NCBI GenBank assembly: GCA_002482565.1
Contig: DLGG01000189.1
Location: 505-17,305, forward strand
DNA length: 16,801 bases
Direction of reading: 5' to 3'
Source: Solidesulfovibrio magneticus
Lineage (GTDB): Bacteria > Desulfobacterota > Desulfovibrionia > Desulfovibrionales > Desulfovibrionaceae
Positions 7,305-16,432 of the stretch are shown here, piece after piece. Numbering within the stretch: the first letter of the stretch is position 1; every line of letters begins with the position of its first letter. A program made the translations under genes and the position numbers. The notes under the pieces were generated by a model. That model did no database searches, was not told the origin of the DNA, and saw only the letters and a list, made by a program, of their open reading frames with translations.

Positions 7305-9284
7305 ATGAGAAAACTCTTCCGCTACTTCTTCCAATACGCCTTGCTGGCCGCCTTGGGCTACGGCATCTACCAGACGGCTTTTCGGCGCGAAGCGCCGCCC
7401 GTCCATGACCGGGCTGCCTGGACCCAGCGCGACGGCTTCGTGGCCTTAAGCTACGGCGGCATCACCATCGACGAACGCGTCCATTCCCTGGTGACCAAGG
7501 AGCGGTTGCGCGAACAGCTCGCCGCCTTGGCCAAGGCCGGATACCAGACCGTCACCACGGCCGATCTTGTCGATTTCTATACCAAAAACAAGCCGCTGCC
7601 GGAAAAGGCCCTGTATCTGATGTTCGAGGGCGGCCGCAAGGACAGCGTGCTGTTCAGCCAGCCGGTGTTGACCGGGGTCGGGTTTAACGCCGCGCTCTAC
7701 CTCTACGGCGACCATCTGACCGGCTGGAACCGGTTTTTCGTGCGCCAAAACGAGCTGCGCAAGATCGCCGACAATCCCTTCTGGGACGTCGGGGCCATGG
7801 GTTTCCATTCCGAACTCATCAACCAGACCGCCTCGGGCGGCTACGCCTACTATCTGACCGAACGCCTGGCCGCCGCCCCCGGCCGGCCCGAGGAGAGTCT
7901 GGAAGCCTTTGGCGTCCGGGTGGCCGAGGATTTCACCCTGGCCCGGACCTCCATCGAGACTCACGGCAAGGTCACGCCCCAGGGCTACGTCTTCATGCCG
8001 GCCAACACCCTGGGCGGCAGCCTGCCCGAAGCCCTGGCCCGGCCCAACGCCGAGGCCCTGGCCGCCAACTTCCCCCTGGCCTTCACCCGCATCGGCGAGA
8101 CCTACAACAGCCGCGACGTCGATCCCCGGCGGCTGACCCGTCTGCAGGTCGGCCCGGACTGGAGCGCCGAGCGGCTGCTGCTGGAAATCGAATCCCGCCA
8201 GCCCCGCTCGCGCTACATGGACTTCACCCAGACCGTGCGCCAGGGCCTGTGGCAAACGACCCTGGGCGAGCTGACCGCCCTGGGCGACACGTTGGCCCTG
8301 ACCCCGCCCGCCGGCAAGGACGGCTTCGCCCGCCTGCGCGGCACCGAGAGCTTCGAGAACTTCACGGCGACGCTCAAGGTCACGCCCCCCGAGGGGGAGG
8401 GCGCGGCCCTGGTCTACCTGCGCTACCGCGACTTCGAGTCCTTCCTGCGCATCCGGGTCACGGCCCAGCGGGTGACGGTCCAGGAAAAGACCGGGCCTTC
8501 GCTTAACACCATATTCCAGTACGTCCTGCCCCTGGACCACGCCGGACCAGTCGGATTGGACGCCTGCGTCAAGGGCAACCGCCTGCTCTTGGCCGTGGAC
8601 GGCAAGGCCGTGGCCAACTATCCTATTCCGCTCACCGCCGAGACCCGCCGGGGCAGCCTGGCCCTGGGGGCCAGCGACGAGGGCGACCCCAATCCCCAGG
8701 CCGCCGGCTTCTCGGACATGCGTCTGGCCACCTTCCCGCCGCGTTGGATAAGCGCCCGGACCATCGCCGACGTGCCCCTGGGCGACGCCCGCATGCTCAC
8801 CGCCGTGGTGCTGCCCACGGACAGCCTGGAGGCCGATCCCCTGCGCGACGCCGCCGCGCTCATCACCGCCGCGGCCAGCGGCGTGGAGGTCCATCTTGAT
8901 CTGTCCGGCCAGGACCCGGCCGTGGTGGAGCAATCCCTGGACCGGGTGGCCGACGCTCCGGCCGGTCTGGTCTTCTCCAGGCTCCTGCGCGGCTTCGTGC
9001 TGACCCTGGGCAAACCCGAGGATCTGGGCCGGCTGATCCAGGCCGCGACCAAGCTCAAGGCCAAGGGGTATGCCGTGGCCCTTCGGGTGGAAGCCGGGGC
9101 CGTGTCCCGGCTGCAGGAAGCCGACCTGGGCCTGGCCCCGGATTGGTTGCTCTTCGACATGCCGCCGCCGGCCGACGACGCGGCGACCACCGCCCTGGAA
9201 AACCGGTTCGACCGCTCCCGCATGCTCTACCGGGCCGCCTCCCTGGCCGGTTCCGCAACCGTCTCCTACGAAGTGAAGAGGTAG
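7305..9284 (+). CDS. Membrane-anchored PgaB-like pseudo-deacetylase with lectin-like and C-terminal domains
   Basis: 659 residues. One N-terminal hydrophobic helix (about 5-25) anchors it in the inner membrane. Residues about 45-290 resemble the PgaB deacetylase: REQLAALAKAGYQTVTTADL matches the conserved pre-motif helix, and LMFEGGRKDS (Glu108-Gly109) stands where active enzymes have TFDDG. At the second metal site there is HSELI (His168) without the His four residues later. The metal-binding Asp and one His are therefore missing and hydrolysis is unlikely. Residues about 345-490 look like a concanavalin-type beta-sandwich (ESFENFTATLKV, ALVYLRYRD, LLLAVDGKAV). The last 170 residues show alternating strand/helix segments of unknown family. 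By position it takes the PgaB role: receiving the nascent chain in the periplasm, perhaps as a binding scaffold. The ATG at 7305 has only a weak Shine-Dalgarno (GGGA); the frame is open upstream inside the GT2 gene, but the MRKLFRYFF anchor supports this start. The next gene starts 4 nt after the stop. Confidence 0.78.
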   Translation: MRKLFRYFFQYALLAALGYGIYQTAFRREAPPVHDRAAWTQRDGFVALSYGGITIDERVHSLVTKERLREQLAALAKAGYQTVTTADLVDFYTKNKPLPEKALYLMFEGGRKDSVLFSQPVLTGVGFNAALYLYGDHLTGWNRFFVRQNELRKIADNPFWDVGAMGFHSELINQTASGGYAYYLTERLAAAPGRPEESLEAFGVRVAEDFTLARTSIETHGKVTPQGYVFMPANTLGGSLPEALARPNAEALAANFPLAFTRIGETYNSRDVDPRRLTRLQVGPDWSAERLLLEIESRQPRSRYMDFTQTVRQGLWQTTLGELTALGDTLALTPPAGKDGFARLRGTESFENFTATLKVTPPEGEGAALVYLRYRDFESFLRIRVTAQRVTVQEKTGPSLNTIFQYVLPLDHAGPVGLDACVKGNRLLLAVDGKAVANYPIPLTAETRRGSLALGASDEGDPNPQAAGFSDMRLATFPPRWISARTIADVPLGDARMLTAVVLPTDSLEADPLRDAAALITAAASGVEVHLDLSGQDPAVVEQSLDRVADAPAGLVFSRLLRGFVLTLGKPEDLGRLIQAATKLKAKGYAVALRVEAGAVSRLQEADLGLAPDWLLFDMPPPADDAATTALENRFDRSRMLYRAASLAGSATVSYEVKR

Positions 9285-9288
9285 CGCC

Positions 9289-12200
9289 ATGGCACTGAAA
9301 GGCATTGTTCTCACCCTGGCGCTGACTCTGGCCGCGCCGGCCACGGCCCTGGCCGCCGACGCTTCGGTGGTGACGCTGTTGCGCCAGTCCCAACAGGCGG
9401 CAGCCCGGGGCCAGCTCGACCAAGCCATGGACATGGTCAATCAGGCCCTGTCCCAGGACCCGGCCTATCCGCCCCTGTGGAACCAGAAGGCTTCCCTGCA
9501 AATCAAAGGCAAGGACTACGCCGGGGCCATGCAGACCCTGGCCGTGGCCCTTAAGGTCGAACCGGAAAATATCGAAACCAATGTCCTGGCCCTGTCCGCG
9601 CTCCTGCGGCTGGACGAGAAGGCCGGCGGCAAGGACCCGGCCCTGGCCCGCTTCGTTTCCGGCATAAGCGACGGCACGGCCGGGGCGCTTATCACCGACT
9701 TGCTGACCCGGCCCGGGGCCAAGGCCGATCTTCGCCGTTTTCTGGCCGCCTGGAATCCGGCCTCGCCCCAGGGCCAGTCCATGGCCCGGCTGGCCGCCGG
9801 CTACGCCTCGGGCGACCCGGCCGCCATGGCCGAACTGGCCGGAGCCGAGGCCCAGGGGCCGGCCAAGGCCGTGCTTGGGGCGCTGCAGTTCTACGCCGGC
9901 AAGGACATGCTGGCCGAGAAGAAGCTGGCCGTGGCCCAAAAGCTCCTGGAGCAGTCCGGGGCCAACGGCTACGACAAGGTGGCCGTGGCCGGCGAACTGG
10001 GCTGGGTGCTCTACAACCAGGGCCATCAGACCGCCGCCGCCGATCTGTGGGAAAAGGACTGGCGCAACGCCCCCGACGTCGGCCGCTGGGCCGCCTGGAT
10101 CGCCGACGCCCGCCTGGCTTCCAAGGACTACAAGCGCGCCGCCGACTTCCTGGAAAAAAGCCTGCAGTTCGATCCAAACAACGCCGTGCTCCAAGGCCAG
10201 AACCTCCTGGCCCTGACCGCCTCGGGACAGGCCGAAGCGGCCGAGAAGTTCGCCGCCTCCCTGGCCGACGCCCCGGACCAGGACGGCCTCAACTTCGGCA
10301 AGGCCCTTATCGCCTTAAGCGGCGGCCGCTACGGCGAAGCCGCCGAGAATCTGGCCCGCATCAAAAACCGCCGCCCTTTCCGCGACCAGTTCATCGAACT
10401 GGCCAACCTCATGGTGACCAAGCTCGGCCAGTCCGGCGATTCGGCCAAGATGGTCGCCGATCTGCGCGCCCTGGTCGAGGGCATGGACATCAAGCCCGAG
10501 ATCATGCGCGACGTGGGCTGGCGCATGTGGGCGGAGCGCCGCTACGACGCCGCCCTGGCCTTCTGGAAGGAAGCCCTGGCCGACGGCCTGGGGGCCAATG
10601 ATCCCCTGGTGGCCCGGGTTGTGCCGCTTTTGATCGAGCAGGGCAGGGTGGGCGAGGCCATGGCCATGCTCAAGTCCCAGGCCCCGGAAGTGAGCCAGCT
10701 TGGGCTGGCCTGGAGCCTGGCCGCCCAGAACCGCTGGGATCTGGTGGCCAAGCTGGCCCCGGGACTGCCGGCCGGCCCCTACGCCGATCTGCTGGCCGCC
10801 ATGGCCGGCCTGCAAAACGGCCAGGTCTCCATGGCCCTGGACAAGCTGCGCGCCCTGGCCGGACTGTCCGCCGCCGGACTGGGACAAGCCGCCGTGGCCG
10901 GATTCAACGCCGACGGCCAGCCGGTCAAGGGCGCGCTCACCCCGGCGATTGCTCGCGAACTCTATCTGCGCATCAGCCGCACCCTGGCCGAACAACAAAT
11001 CCTCGACGGCTTTTTCTTCCTGACCCCGCCGGCCTGGGCCGCCGGTGTCGCGCCCAAGGCCCTGGCCGCCGTCCAGGCCGAGGCCGGAAAGGCGCTGTGG
11101 CGGGCCGGACGTCTGGCCGAGGCCTCGACCATGTTGACCGCCGCCCTGGGGGCCGATCCGTCCCTCAATTCGGCCCGGCTCTACCTCGCCCTGGTCAAGA
11201 AACGCCAGGGCCAGACCGCCGAGGCCCAGGCGCTTTTGTCCCAGGCCCTGGCCGGCGCGTCGCCCTTTGACCGTGACTACGCCCTGGGCGAATTTGCCTA
11301 TCTCGACGGCAACAAGGCCCAGGCGCTGACCCACTTCCAGCGCTGCCTGGCCCTGGCCCCGGCCGACGACGCCATGCGCCTTCGGGTCATAAGCCTGCTT
11401 GCCGGCGAAAACCGTTTCGCCGAAGCCCGCCAGTACGCCGCCTGGTACGACGCCCAAGTAGCCAAGGGCGACCGGGCCGTTTTCGGAACCGCCGCCGTGG
11501 TGCGCCTGGAACTGGGCGATCCGGCCGGAGCCGAGGCCCTGTACCGCAAGCTCCTGGCGCAAAATCCCAATTCCCTCGACTACCTCGGCGGGCTTGGCCG
11601 GGCGCTTTCTCGTCAGAGCCGCTACGCCCAGACCGTCGCCGCCCTTGGCAACGCCTACGCCGCCTCGGCCGATCCGACCCTGGGGGCGCTTTTGTGCGAA
11701 GCCTCCTCAGCCCAGGGAGACTACCCCGAAGCCATCCGGTTGGCCGAAGTCGGGCTGGCCCGGTCGCCCAAGGACCGGGAGCTGCTGCGCCTGGCCGCCG
11801 AAGCCGCCGAATTCGCCAAGGACCTGCCGGCCTGCGAAGGCTACGTGCGTCGCGTCCTGGAACTCGATCCCGATTCCCTGACCATGCAAAACATGCTTGG
11901 CCGGGTGCTCCTGGATCAGGAAAAGTTTCCCGAGGCCGAGGAGCATTTCCAGGCCATCCTGGCGAAAAACCCCCGTCAGCTCTCGGCGCTGCGGGGACTT
12001 TTGAGCGTCTACCAGCTCTCGGGCAAGGCCGACAAAGCCTACAAGGTGGCCAAGGCCCTGCGCGAGGCCGCGCCGGACGACGCTTCGGCCCAACTCAAGT
12101 TCGCCATCGCCGCCGCCGGCGACCACGCCTTCCGGCCGGCCTATCCGATGCTCGAAAAGCTCCACGAGTTCGGCCCGGGCAGCGGCGTGCTGTGCCTCTA

Positions 12201-14148
12201 TTACGCCGACGTGCGCGACGCCGAAGCGCCGGGCAAGGTGCGTCTTTCCCAGATTACCGATCACATCCGGGCCGTGGCCGGCGTCGGCGGCATGTTCCTT
12301 GGCGTCGAGGAACTGGCCGCCCGGCCCGTGGGCGACGCGGCCCGCAAGGAAAAAACCGGCAACACGCCGCCGGCAGTGGTGCTTATCGTAGACCGCACCG
12401 ACGCCGCCGTGCTGGAAAAAATCGACCGCGAACTGGCCGCCGTGGGCGGCAAGGCCGTGCTGGTGGTCGGCGGCGAGTCCCTGGCCCCGGGCACGCCCTA
12501 TCTGCCCGACGCCGCCCTGGTGGCCCGCCTGCGCCAGACCGGCCGCTGGTCCCTGGCCCTGACCGACCACAATCCGCCCAGCGTCACCGCCCCGGGCGGC
12601 GGCAAGATGAGCCTGTGGTACGCCGCCGGAGCCGAAGCCGGCGAAGCGGGCGATGCCGGGGCGCGCCTCAAGGCCCGGCTGGCCGCTCTGGACCCCAAGG
12701 GCGAGATCCTTGGACAGACCCGGCCGGTGTTCTTCTACCCCGGCGGAGCCGCGCCCGAGGAACTGCTCACCGGCCAGTCCGAGGCCTATCAGAACGTGGT
12801 GGCCGAAACCTTCCCCATGGCCTTTGAACTCGGCCCCGAAGGCTTCTGGACGCCGGTGGCCAACCCGCGCCAGATCGGCTCCAAGGCCGTTTCCCCGGCC
12901 ATGGACGCCGCCGCCCTGCAAACCTGGCTGCGTGAGGCCGACCCCATGCGCCAGGTCTCCCTGGAGCTGGCCAAGGTCTATTCCTGGCAGGAGCAGACCG
13001 GACAGGCCGAGAACTACTTCGAGGAAGCCGCCTCCCTGGGCCTTAATCCCTCGGAAGTGACCTTCAACCGGGCGGTCAACGCCTACTACGCCTACGACGA
13101 CCCCACCGCCCTGCATCTGGCCCAGCAGGCCATGGCCCTGGCCCCGGACAGCCTGCGCGCCGCCGAGCAGCTCTTCCGGGCCGAACTGCGGGTGCGCCCC
13201 AAGGCCGAAGCCATGGCCACCACCTGGTGGGACAGCGACAACCGCCGCTACTGGTGGACCGGCCTTGGCGGCAACTACCACGTGCGCGACGACCTCATGG
13301 TCTTTGCCAAGGTCGGGTTGGTCGAATGGTCCATCGTGAGCTACCAGCGCCGGGGCTACATCCTCAAGGCTTACGCCAACGCCTTTGAAAACGGCGAAGT
13401 CTCGGCCGAGGACCTCTACGACATCGCCAACTCGCGCTACACCCAGTCCCTGGGCGGCCAGGACGTCACCGTGGGCGGCCGCTGGTTCTTCCACCCCGAA
13501 TACTGGCTGGAAGTCCAAGGCCAGCTGACCACCACCGACGGCGGCCCCAGCGGCTGGGTCAACGGCCAGGCCACCGTCCACGGTCCCATCGCGCCCAAGG
13601 GGGCCAAGATCGACGGCACCTGGGAGATTCAGGCGGCCCACGAGCGCATCGACACCGTGGAAGCCATCACCGACCAGATCATGGCCAACCGCCTGAGCGT
13701 CTTCACCCATACCCGCATCCTCGACTTCTGGGATCTGTTCGTGAACGCCCACGGCATCTCGCGCACCGACGGCAACAATACCGGCTCCATCGACGGCCGG
13801 CTGCTGCGTCGCCTGTTCGAGTACCCGCTGTTCTCCCTGGGCTACGCCTTCCAGTTTGCCAACAGCGACCGCAACCCCATCCAGTACTGGGCTCCCCAGG
13901 ATCTGGCCACCCACCTGGCCTACGGCTCGTTCGGCTACGCGCCCAGCAAGTGGTTCAACGTCAACGGCAGCGTGGGCTACGGCCTCTCCAGCGACCGCAA
14001 CAACAGCTGGCGGGAAGTCTGGCGCGCCAACGCCGGCATGGACATCACCATGCGCGACAGGTTAAAGCTGTCGCTGAAGTACTCCTACTTCAGCACGCCG
14101 GACTATAACCTCAGCGAAGCATGGGCAGGAATAAGCTACACCTTCTGA
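9289..14148 (+). CDS. TPR/outer-membrane beta-barrel export protein with an embedded degenerate deacetylase domain (PgaA/PelB-like)
   Basis: 1619 residues, much longer than PgaA (about 800) or PelB (about 1200). A signal peptide ends near ALAADA (residues 18-25). From about 28 to 1000 there are many TPR-like helix pairs, for example ARGQLDQAMDMVNQALSQDP and KFPEAEEHFQAILAKNP. Residues about 1025-1185 read like a NodB domain: VVLIVDRTD (1035-1038) at the TFDD position, GKAVLVVGGESL as the second strand, WSLALTDHN (Asp1093, His1094) at the HS/T position and FFYPGG (Tyr1150) at motif 3. The metal ligands are not conserved. More TPRs follow (about 1225-1310). Residues about 1313-1619 form a beta-barrel rich in alternating aromatics, ending in Phe (ISYTF) as BAM substrates do. 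AAGAGG (9276-9281) precedes the ATG; the stop overlaps the next start. Probable outer-membrane exporter of the polymer made by the upstream synthase. Confidence 0.85.
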   Translation: MALKGIVLTLALTLAAPATALAADASVVTLLRQSQQAAARGQLDQAMDMVNQALSQDPAYPPLWNQKASLQIKGKDYAGAMQTLAVALKVEPENIETNVLALSALLRLDEKAGGKDPALARFVSGISDGTAGALITDLLTRPGAKADLRRFLAAWNPASPQGQSMARLAAGYASGDPAAMAELAGAEAQGPAKAVLGALQFYAGKDMLAEKKLAVAQKLLEQSGANGYDKVAVAGELGWVLYNQGHQTAAADLWEKDWRNAPDVGRWAAWIADARLASKDYKRAADFLEKSLQFDPNNAVLQGQNLLALTASGQAEAAEKFAASLADAPDQDGLNFGKALIALSGGRYGEAAENLARIKNRRPFRDQFIELANLMVTKLGQSGDSAKMVADLRALVEGMDIKPEIMRDVGWRMWAERRYDAALAFWKEALADGLGANDPLVARVVPLLIEQGRVGEAMAMLKSQAPEVSQLGLAWSLAAQNRWDLVAKLAPGLPAGPYADLLAAMAGLQNGQVSMALDKLRALAGLSAAGLGQAAVAGFNADGQPVKGALTPAIARELYLRISRTLAEQQILDGFFFLTPPAWAAGVAPKALAAVQAEAGKALWRAGRLAEASTMLTAALGADPSLNSARLYLALVKKRQGQTAEAQALLSQALAGASPFDRDYALGEFAYLDGNKAQALTHFQRCLALAPADDAMRLRVISLLAGENRFAEARQYAAWYDAQVAKGDRAVFGTAAVVRLELGDPAGAEALYRKLLAQNPNSLDYLGGLGRALSRQSRYAQTVAALGNAYAASADPTLGALLCEASSAQGDYPEAIRLAEVGLARSPKDRELLRLAAEAAEFAKDLPACEGYVRRVLELDPDSLTMQNMLGRVLLDQEKFPEAEEHFQAILAKNPRQLSALRGLLSVYQLSGKADKAYKVAKALREAAPDDASAQLKFAIAAAGDHAFRPAYPMLEKLHEFGPGSGVLCLYYADVRDAEAPGKVRLSQITDHIRAVAGVGGMFLGVEELAARPVGDAARKEKTGNTPPAVVLIVDRTDAAVLEKIDRELAAVGGKAVLVVGGESLAPGTPYLPDAALVARLRQTGRWSLALTDHNPPSVTAPGGGKMSLWYAAGAEAGEAGDAGARLKARLAALDPKGEILGQTRPVFFYPGGAAPEELLTGQSEAYQNVVAETFPMAFELGPEGFWTPVANPRQIGSKAVSPAMDAAALQTWLREADPMRQVSLELAKVYSWQEQTGQAENYFEEAASLGLNPSEVTFNRAVNAYYAYDDPTALHLAQQAMALAPDSLRAAEQLFRAELRVRPKAEAMATTWWDSDNRRYWWTGLGGNYHVRDDLMVFAKVGLVEWSIVSYQRRGYILKAYANAFENGEVSAEDLYDIANSRYTQSLGGQDVTVGGRWFFHPEYWLEVQGQLTTTDGGPSGWVNGQATVHGPIAPKGAKIDGTWEIQAAHERIDTVEAITDQIMANRLSVFTHTRILDFWDLFVNAHGISRTDGNNTGSIDGRLLRRLFEYPLFSLGYAFQFANSDRNPIQYWAPQDLATHLAYGSFGYAPSKWFNVNGSVGYGLSSDRNNSWREVWRANAGMDITMRDRLKLSLKYSYFSTPDYNLSEAWAGISYTF

Positions 14149-15236
14149 TGATCAAACGGGCCATGCGCCAGGGGTTTTCCCTGGCGCTGGCTCTTTTCGC
14201 GGCCGCTTTTCTGCTGGCCTGCGTGCGCCCGGCCGGCCCGGCCTCGGCCCAGTCCCGGCCCGCCGCCCAAACGAGTCCTCCCCTCGCCAACGACCGCCTG
14301 TCCTGCTGGATCGCCGACTGGGATCTCGCCCGTGGACTGGCCGAATGGCGCGCCCACCCCGGACTCTTCGACACCGTGCGCGTCTTTGCCGCCTACTTCG
14401 ACGAAGCCGGCAACCCCGCTCTGGCTCCGGCCTGGGCCGCCGCCATCGGCTCGGACGTGTCCCGGGTCTTCGGCCCGACCCCGGCCTTTCTCACCGTGGT
14501 CAACGACATCGCCACCCCCACGGGCAAGGGCAACAAGCTCAAGGACCCCGAGCTGGTGCGCCGGCTCGTCGGCTCCCCGGCCGCCCGAACCGCCCATGTC
14601 GCCGATCTCCTGGCCCTGGCCGTCCGCTCTCGCTTCGCCGGCATCGAGATCGACTACGAAAACGTAGCGGCCGCCGACTGGCCGGAATTTTGCGCCTTTA
14701 TCAGCGAACTCTACACGGCCGCCACGGCCAAAGGGCTGGCCGTCTCGGTGGTGCTCCAGCCACAGCGCCGCTTCCTGGCCGCGCCTCTGCCGGCCGGTCC
14801 GGCCTACGTGCTCATGGGCTACAACCTCTTCGGCTCCCACTCCGGCCCCGGCCCCAAGGCCACGCCCGCCTTCCTGGCCGAACAAGCCAAGTCGCTGCGC
14901 GCCATCGGCCTGCTCGACGCCACCGCCCTGGCCCTGGCCACCGGCGGCTTCGACTGGACCGAGGCCAAGGCCGCCAAACAGCTCACCGAGTCCGAAGCCG
15001 CCAGCCTCATCGCCCAGAAAGGGGCCGCCCCGACCCGCTCCGATCCCGACGGCTACCTCGTCACCCGCTACCGCGACCCGGCCGGCAAGGAACACGAAGT
15101 CTGGCACGCCGACGCCGCGACCTTCGCCACCCTCTGGCAGGCCGCCCAAAACGCCGGCTTTTCCCGTCTGGCCGTCTGGCGGCTGGGCGGCAACTCCCCG
15201 GCGCTTTTCACCTGGCTCGCCACCCTCAAACACTGA
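14148..15236 (+). CDS. GH18-like glycoside hydrolase, probable lipoprotein
   Basis: 362 residues. The ATG at 14148 overlaps the previous stop in a TGATG junction, indicating translational coupling; an in-frame ATG at 14121 would give a longer overlap and a less typical signal peptide. The N-terminus MIKRAMRQGF...FLLAC fits a lipoprotein signal with Cys25 as lipidated residue; Val at +2 would favour the outer membrane. The body is a TIM-barrel of the GH18/YaaH type: strand-4 motif FAGIEIDYENV (163-173) aligns with DxxDxDxE, keeping the catalytic Glu171 and Asp169, with Glu167 and Ala164 at the first two Asp positions. MGYNLF (Tyr225) and the later AVWRLGG tryptophan are also family features. 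GH18 enzymes cleave beta-linked N-acetylglucosamine polymers with substrate-assisted catalysis. Here it could trim, release or recycle an amino-sugar polymer, much as the hydrolase domains of PgaB and PelA do. Function is inferred. Confidence 0.8.
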   Translation: MIKRAMRQGFSLALALFAAAFLLACVRPAGPASAQSRPAAQTSPPLANDRLSCWIADWDLARGLAEWRAHPGLFDTVRVFAAYFDEAGNPALAPAWAAAIGSDVSRVFGPTPAFLTVVNDIATPTGKGNKLKDPELVRRLVGSPAARTAHVADLLALAVRSRFAGIEIDYENVAAADWPEFCAFISELYTAATAKGLAVSVVLQPQRRFLAAPLPAGPAYVLMGYNLFGSHSGPGPKATPAFLAEQAKSLRAIGLLDATALALATGGFDWTEAKAAKQLTESEAASLIAQKGAAPTRSDPDGYLVTRYRDPAGKEHEVWHADAATFATLWQAAQNAGFSRLAVWRLGGNSPALFTWLATLKH

Positions 15237-15253
15237 TCTTCGGAGGTCCGTCC

Positions 15254-16399
15254 GTGTTTCGCATCGGCCACCATATTCGCGGCGGCGTTCTCGCCTGTTT
15301 GCTCCTTCTCGCCTTGGCCGCCGCCGCCCCGGCCCAAGGCCTGTCCGACGCCACCCGGGGCGTCCCCCTGCCCGGCAAAGGCCCCCGCGCCTACGTCAAC
15401 CTCATCATCGACGATCTGCCCAATCTCGACCTCTGGGGCCAGCTCGCCGACGACGCCGACGCGTTCGGCATGAAGACCACCCTGGCGCTCAATACCGCCA
15501 AGGCTACGCCGGCCGACTACGCCGCCATGGCCGCCCGCGTCGCCAAAGGCCACGAAATCGCCAACCATACCCGCGACCACGTGCCCGTGGCCCCGTCCGG
15601 CGTCATCAAACTCCGCTTTTTCAGTCCCCAGGCCAAATCCGCCTACGCCGCCGTGGACAGCCAGGCCAAAGTCCTGCGCATCATCGTTGACGAAAACCCC
15701 AAACCCCTGGCCGAACTGGATCTCGCCGAAAATGGCCGCCATCCGACCCTGCGCCAGCTCACCGATGCCCTAAACAACGTGCGCGGCGTCGCGGCTGAAC
15801 TCGGCGACCCCTACTACGCCAACATCCAGTCCCGGTTTCTGGCCGAGCGCGACAAGACCGACATCTTCTTCAAAAACGGCTTCGCGCCGCTGTTCGTCGA
15901 TATCCCGGCCCACGCCCGCTACGAAATCCAGGGAGCCGACGAAGATATCGCCGCCGGAATGCCCGGCTACGTCGTCAAATCCATGGTCTTCCCGTTCCTC
16001 GTCTCCGACGCCGCCTCGCGCCAGGTTACCAGAGAACTGGGGCTGACCTGCGGCCGCGTCGGCACCGCCGGCAACGCCGCCCTGGGCGCGCCCGGCGGCT
16101 ACGACCTCTACCGCATCTACGCCGTCAAACCCCGCGACGCCTTCGGCGCCGACCCCGCCTCGCCCCAGTTTGCCGCCAAGGTCGCCAGCTTCCTCAAAAA
16201 AATCAAAGAAGTCGGCGGCGTCCTGTGCCTCTACTCCCACGGCCCCGACGAGTTCACCAACGAACAATGGAAGGCCCTGCTGCCGCTGCTCGCCGCGGAC
16301 AAGGAAATCGCCTACGTCACCCTCGGGGAATTGGGAGATTTTGTTCGTAAAACAAGTGTGTTGCGCGACGGGAAGTACTACCTGCCCCAGGGCAAGTAG
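15254..16399 (+). CDS. Secreted polysaccharide deacetylase (NodB fold) with a domain insertion
   Basis: 381 residues. The GTG at 15254 is fixed by GGAGG (15242-15246) with 7-nt spacing, 17 nt after the previous stop. The N-terminus is a cleavable signal peptide (GGVLACLLLLALAAAAPAQG). Motif 1 is IIDDLP (Asp53, Asp54) and motif 2 is HTRDH (His105, His109), so the Asp-His-His metal site of carbohydrate esterase family 4 is intact. After motif 2 an insertion of about 100 residues precedes the rest of the fold (VKSMVFPFLV, LCLYSHGPDE). The gene at 2981 has the same layout, with matching blocks KSFVYPFLG and SLFSHGANE, so the two are paralogous domains. It probably removes N- or O-acetyl groups from the exported polymer in the periplasm or outside. 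Last gene of the operon; no poly-T terminator follows, only the palindromes beginning at 16433. Confidence 0.85.
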   Translation: MFRIGHHIRGGVLACLLLLALAAAAPAQGLSDATRGVPLPGKGPRAYVNLIIDDLPNLDLWGQLADDADAFGMKTTLALNTAKATPADYAAMAARVAKGHEIANHTRDHVPVAPSGVIKLRFFSPQAKSAYAAVDSQAKVLRIIVDENPKPLAELDLAENGRHPTLRQLTDALNNVRGVAAELGDPYYANIQSRFLAERDKTDIFFKNGFAPLFVDIPAHARYEIQGADEDIAAGMPGYVVKSMVFPFLVSDAASRQVTRELGLTCGRVGTAGNAALGAPGGYDLYRIYAVKPRDAFGADPASPQFAAKVASFLKKIKEVGGVLCLYSHGPDEFTNEQWKALLPLLAADKEIAYVTLGELGDFVRKTSVLRDGKYYLPQGK

Positions 16400-16432
16400 G
16401 GAGCAGCGAAGAGGGAAGAGTGCCTCCGGCGG

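Noticed and set aside
11707..13914. Very long open frame on the minus strand (735 codons), and similar ones at 1146-2234, 3188-4978 and 7446-9440
   Set aside because: They lie antisense to strongly supported genes, have low-complexity Gly/His/Gln-rich translations, and arise from GC-rich third positions. No ribosome site or recognisable domain.
14121..14147. ATG giving a nine-residue longer GH18-like protein
   Set aside because: It lies inside the previous gene without a ribosome site; the ATG at 14148 forms a TGATG coupling junction and gives a cleaner lipoprotein signal.
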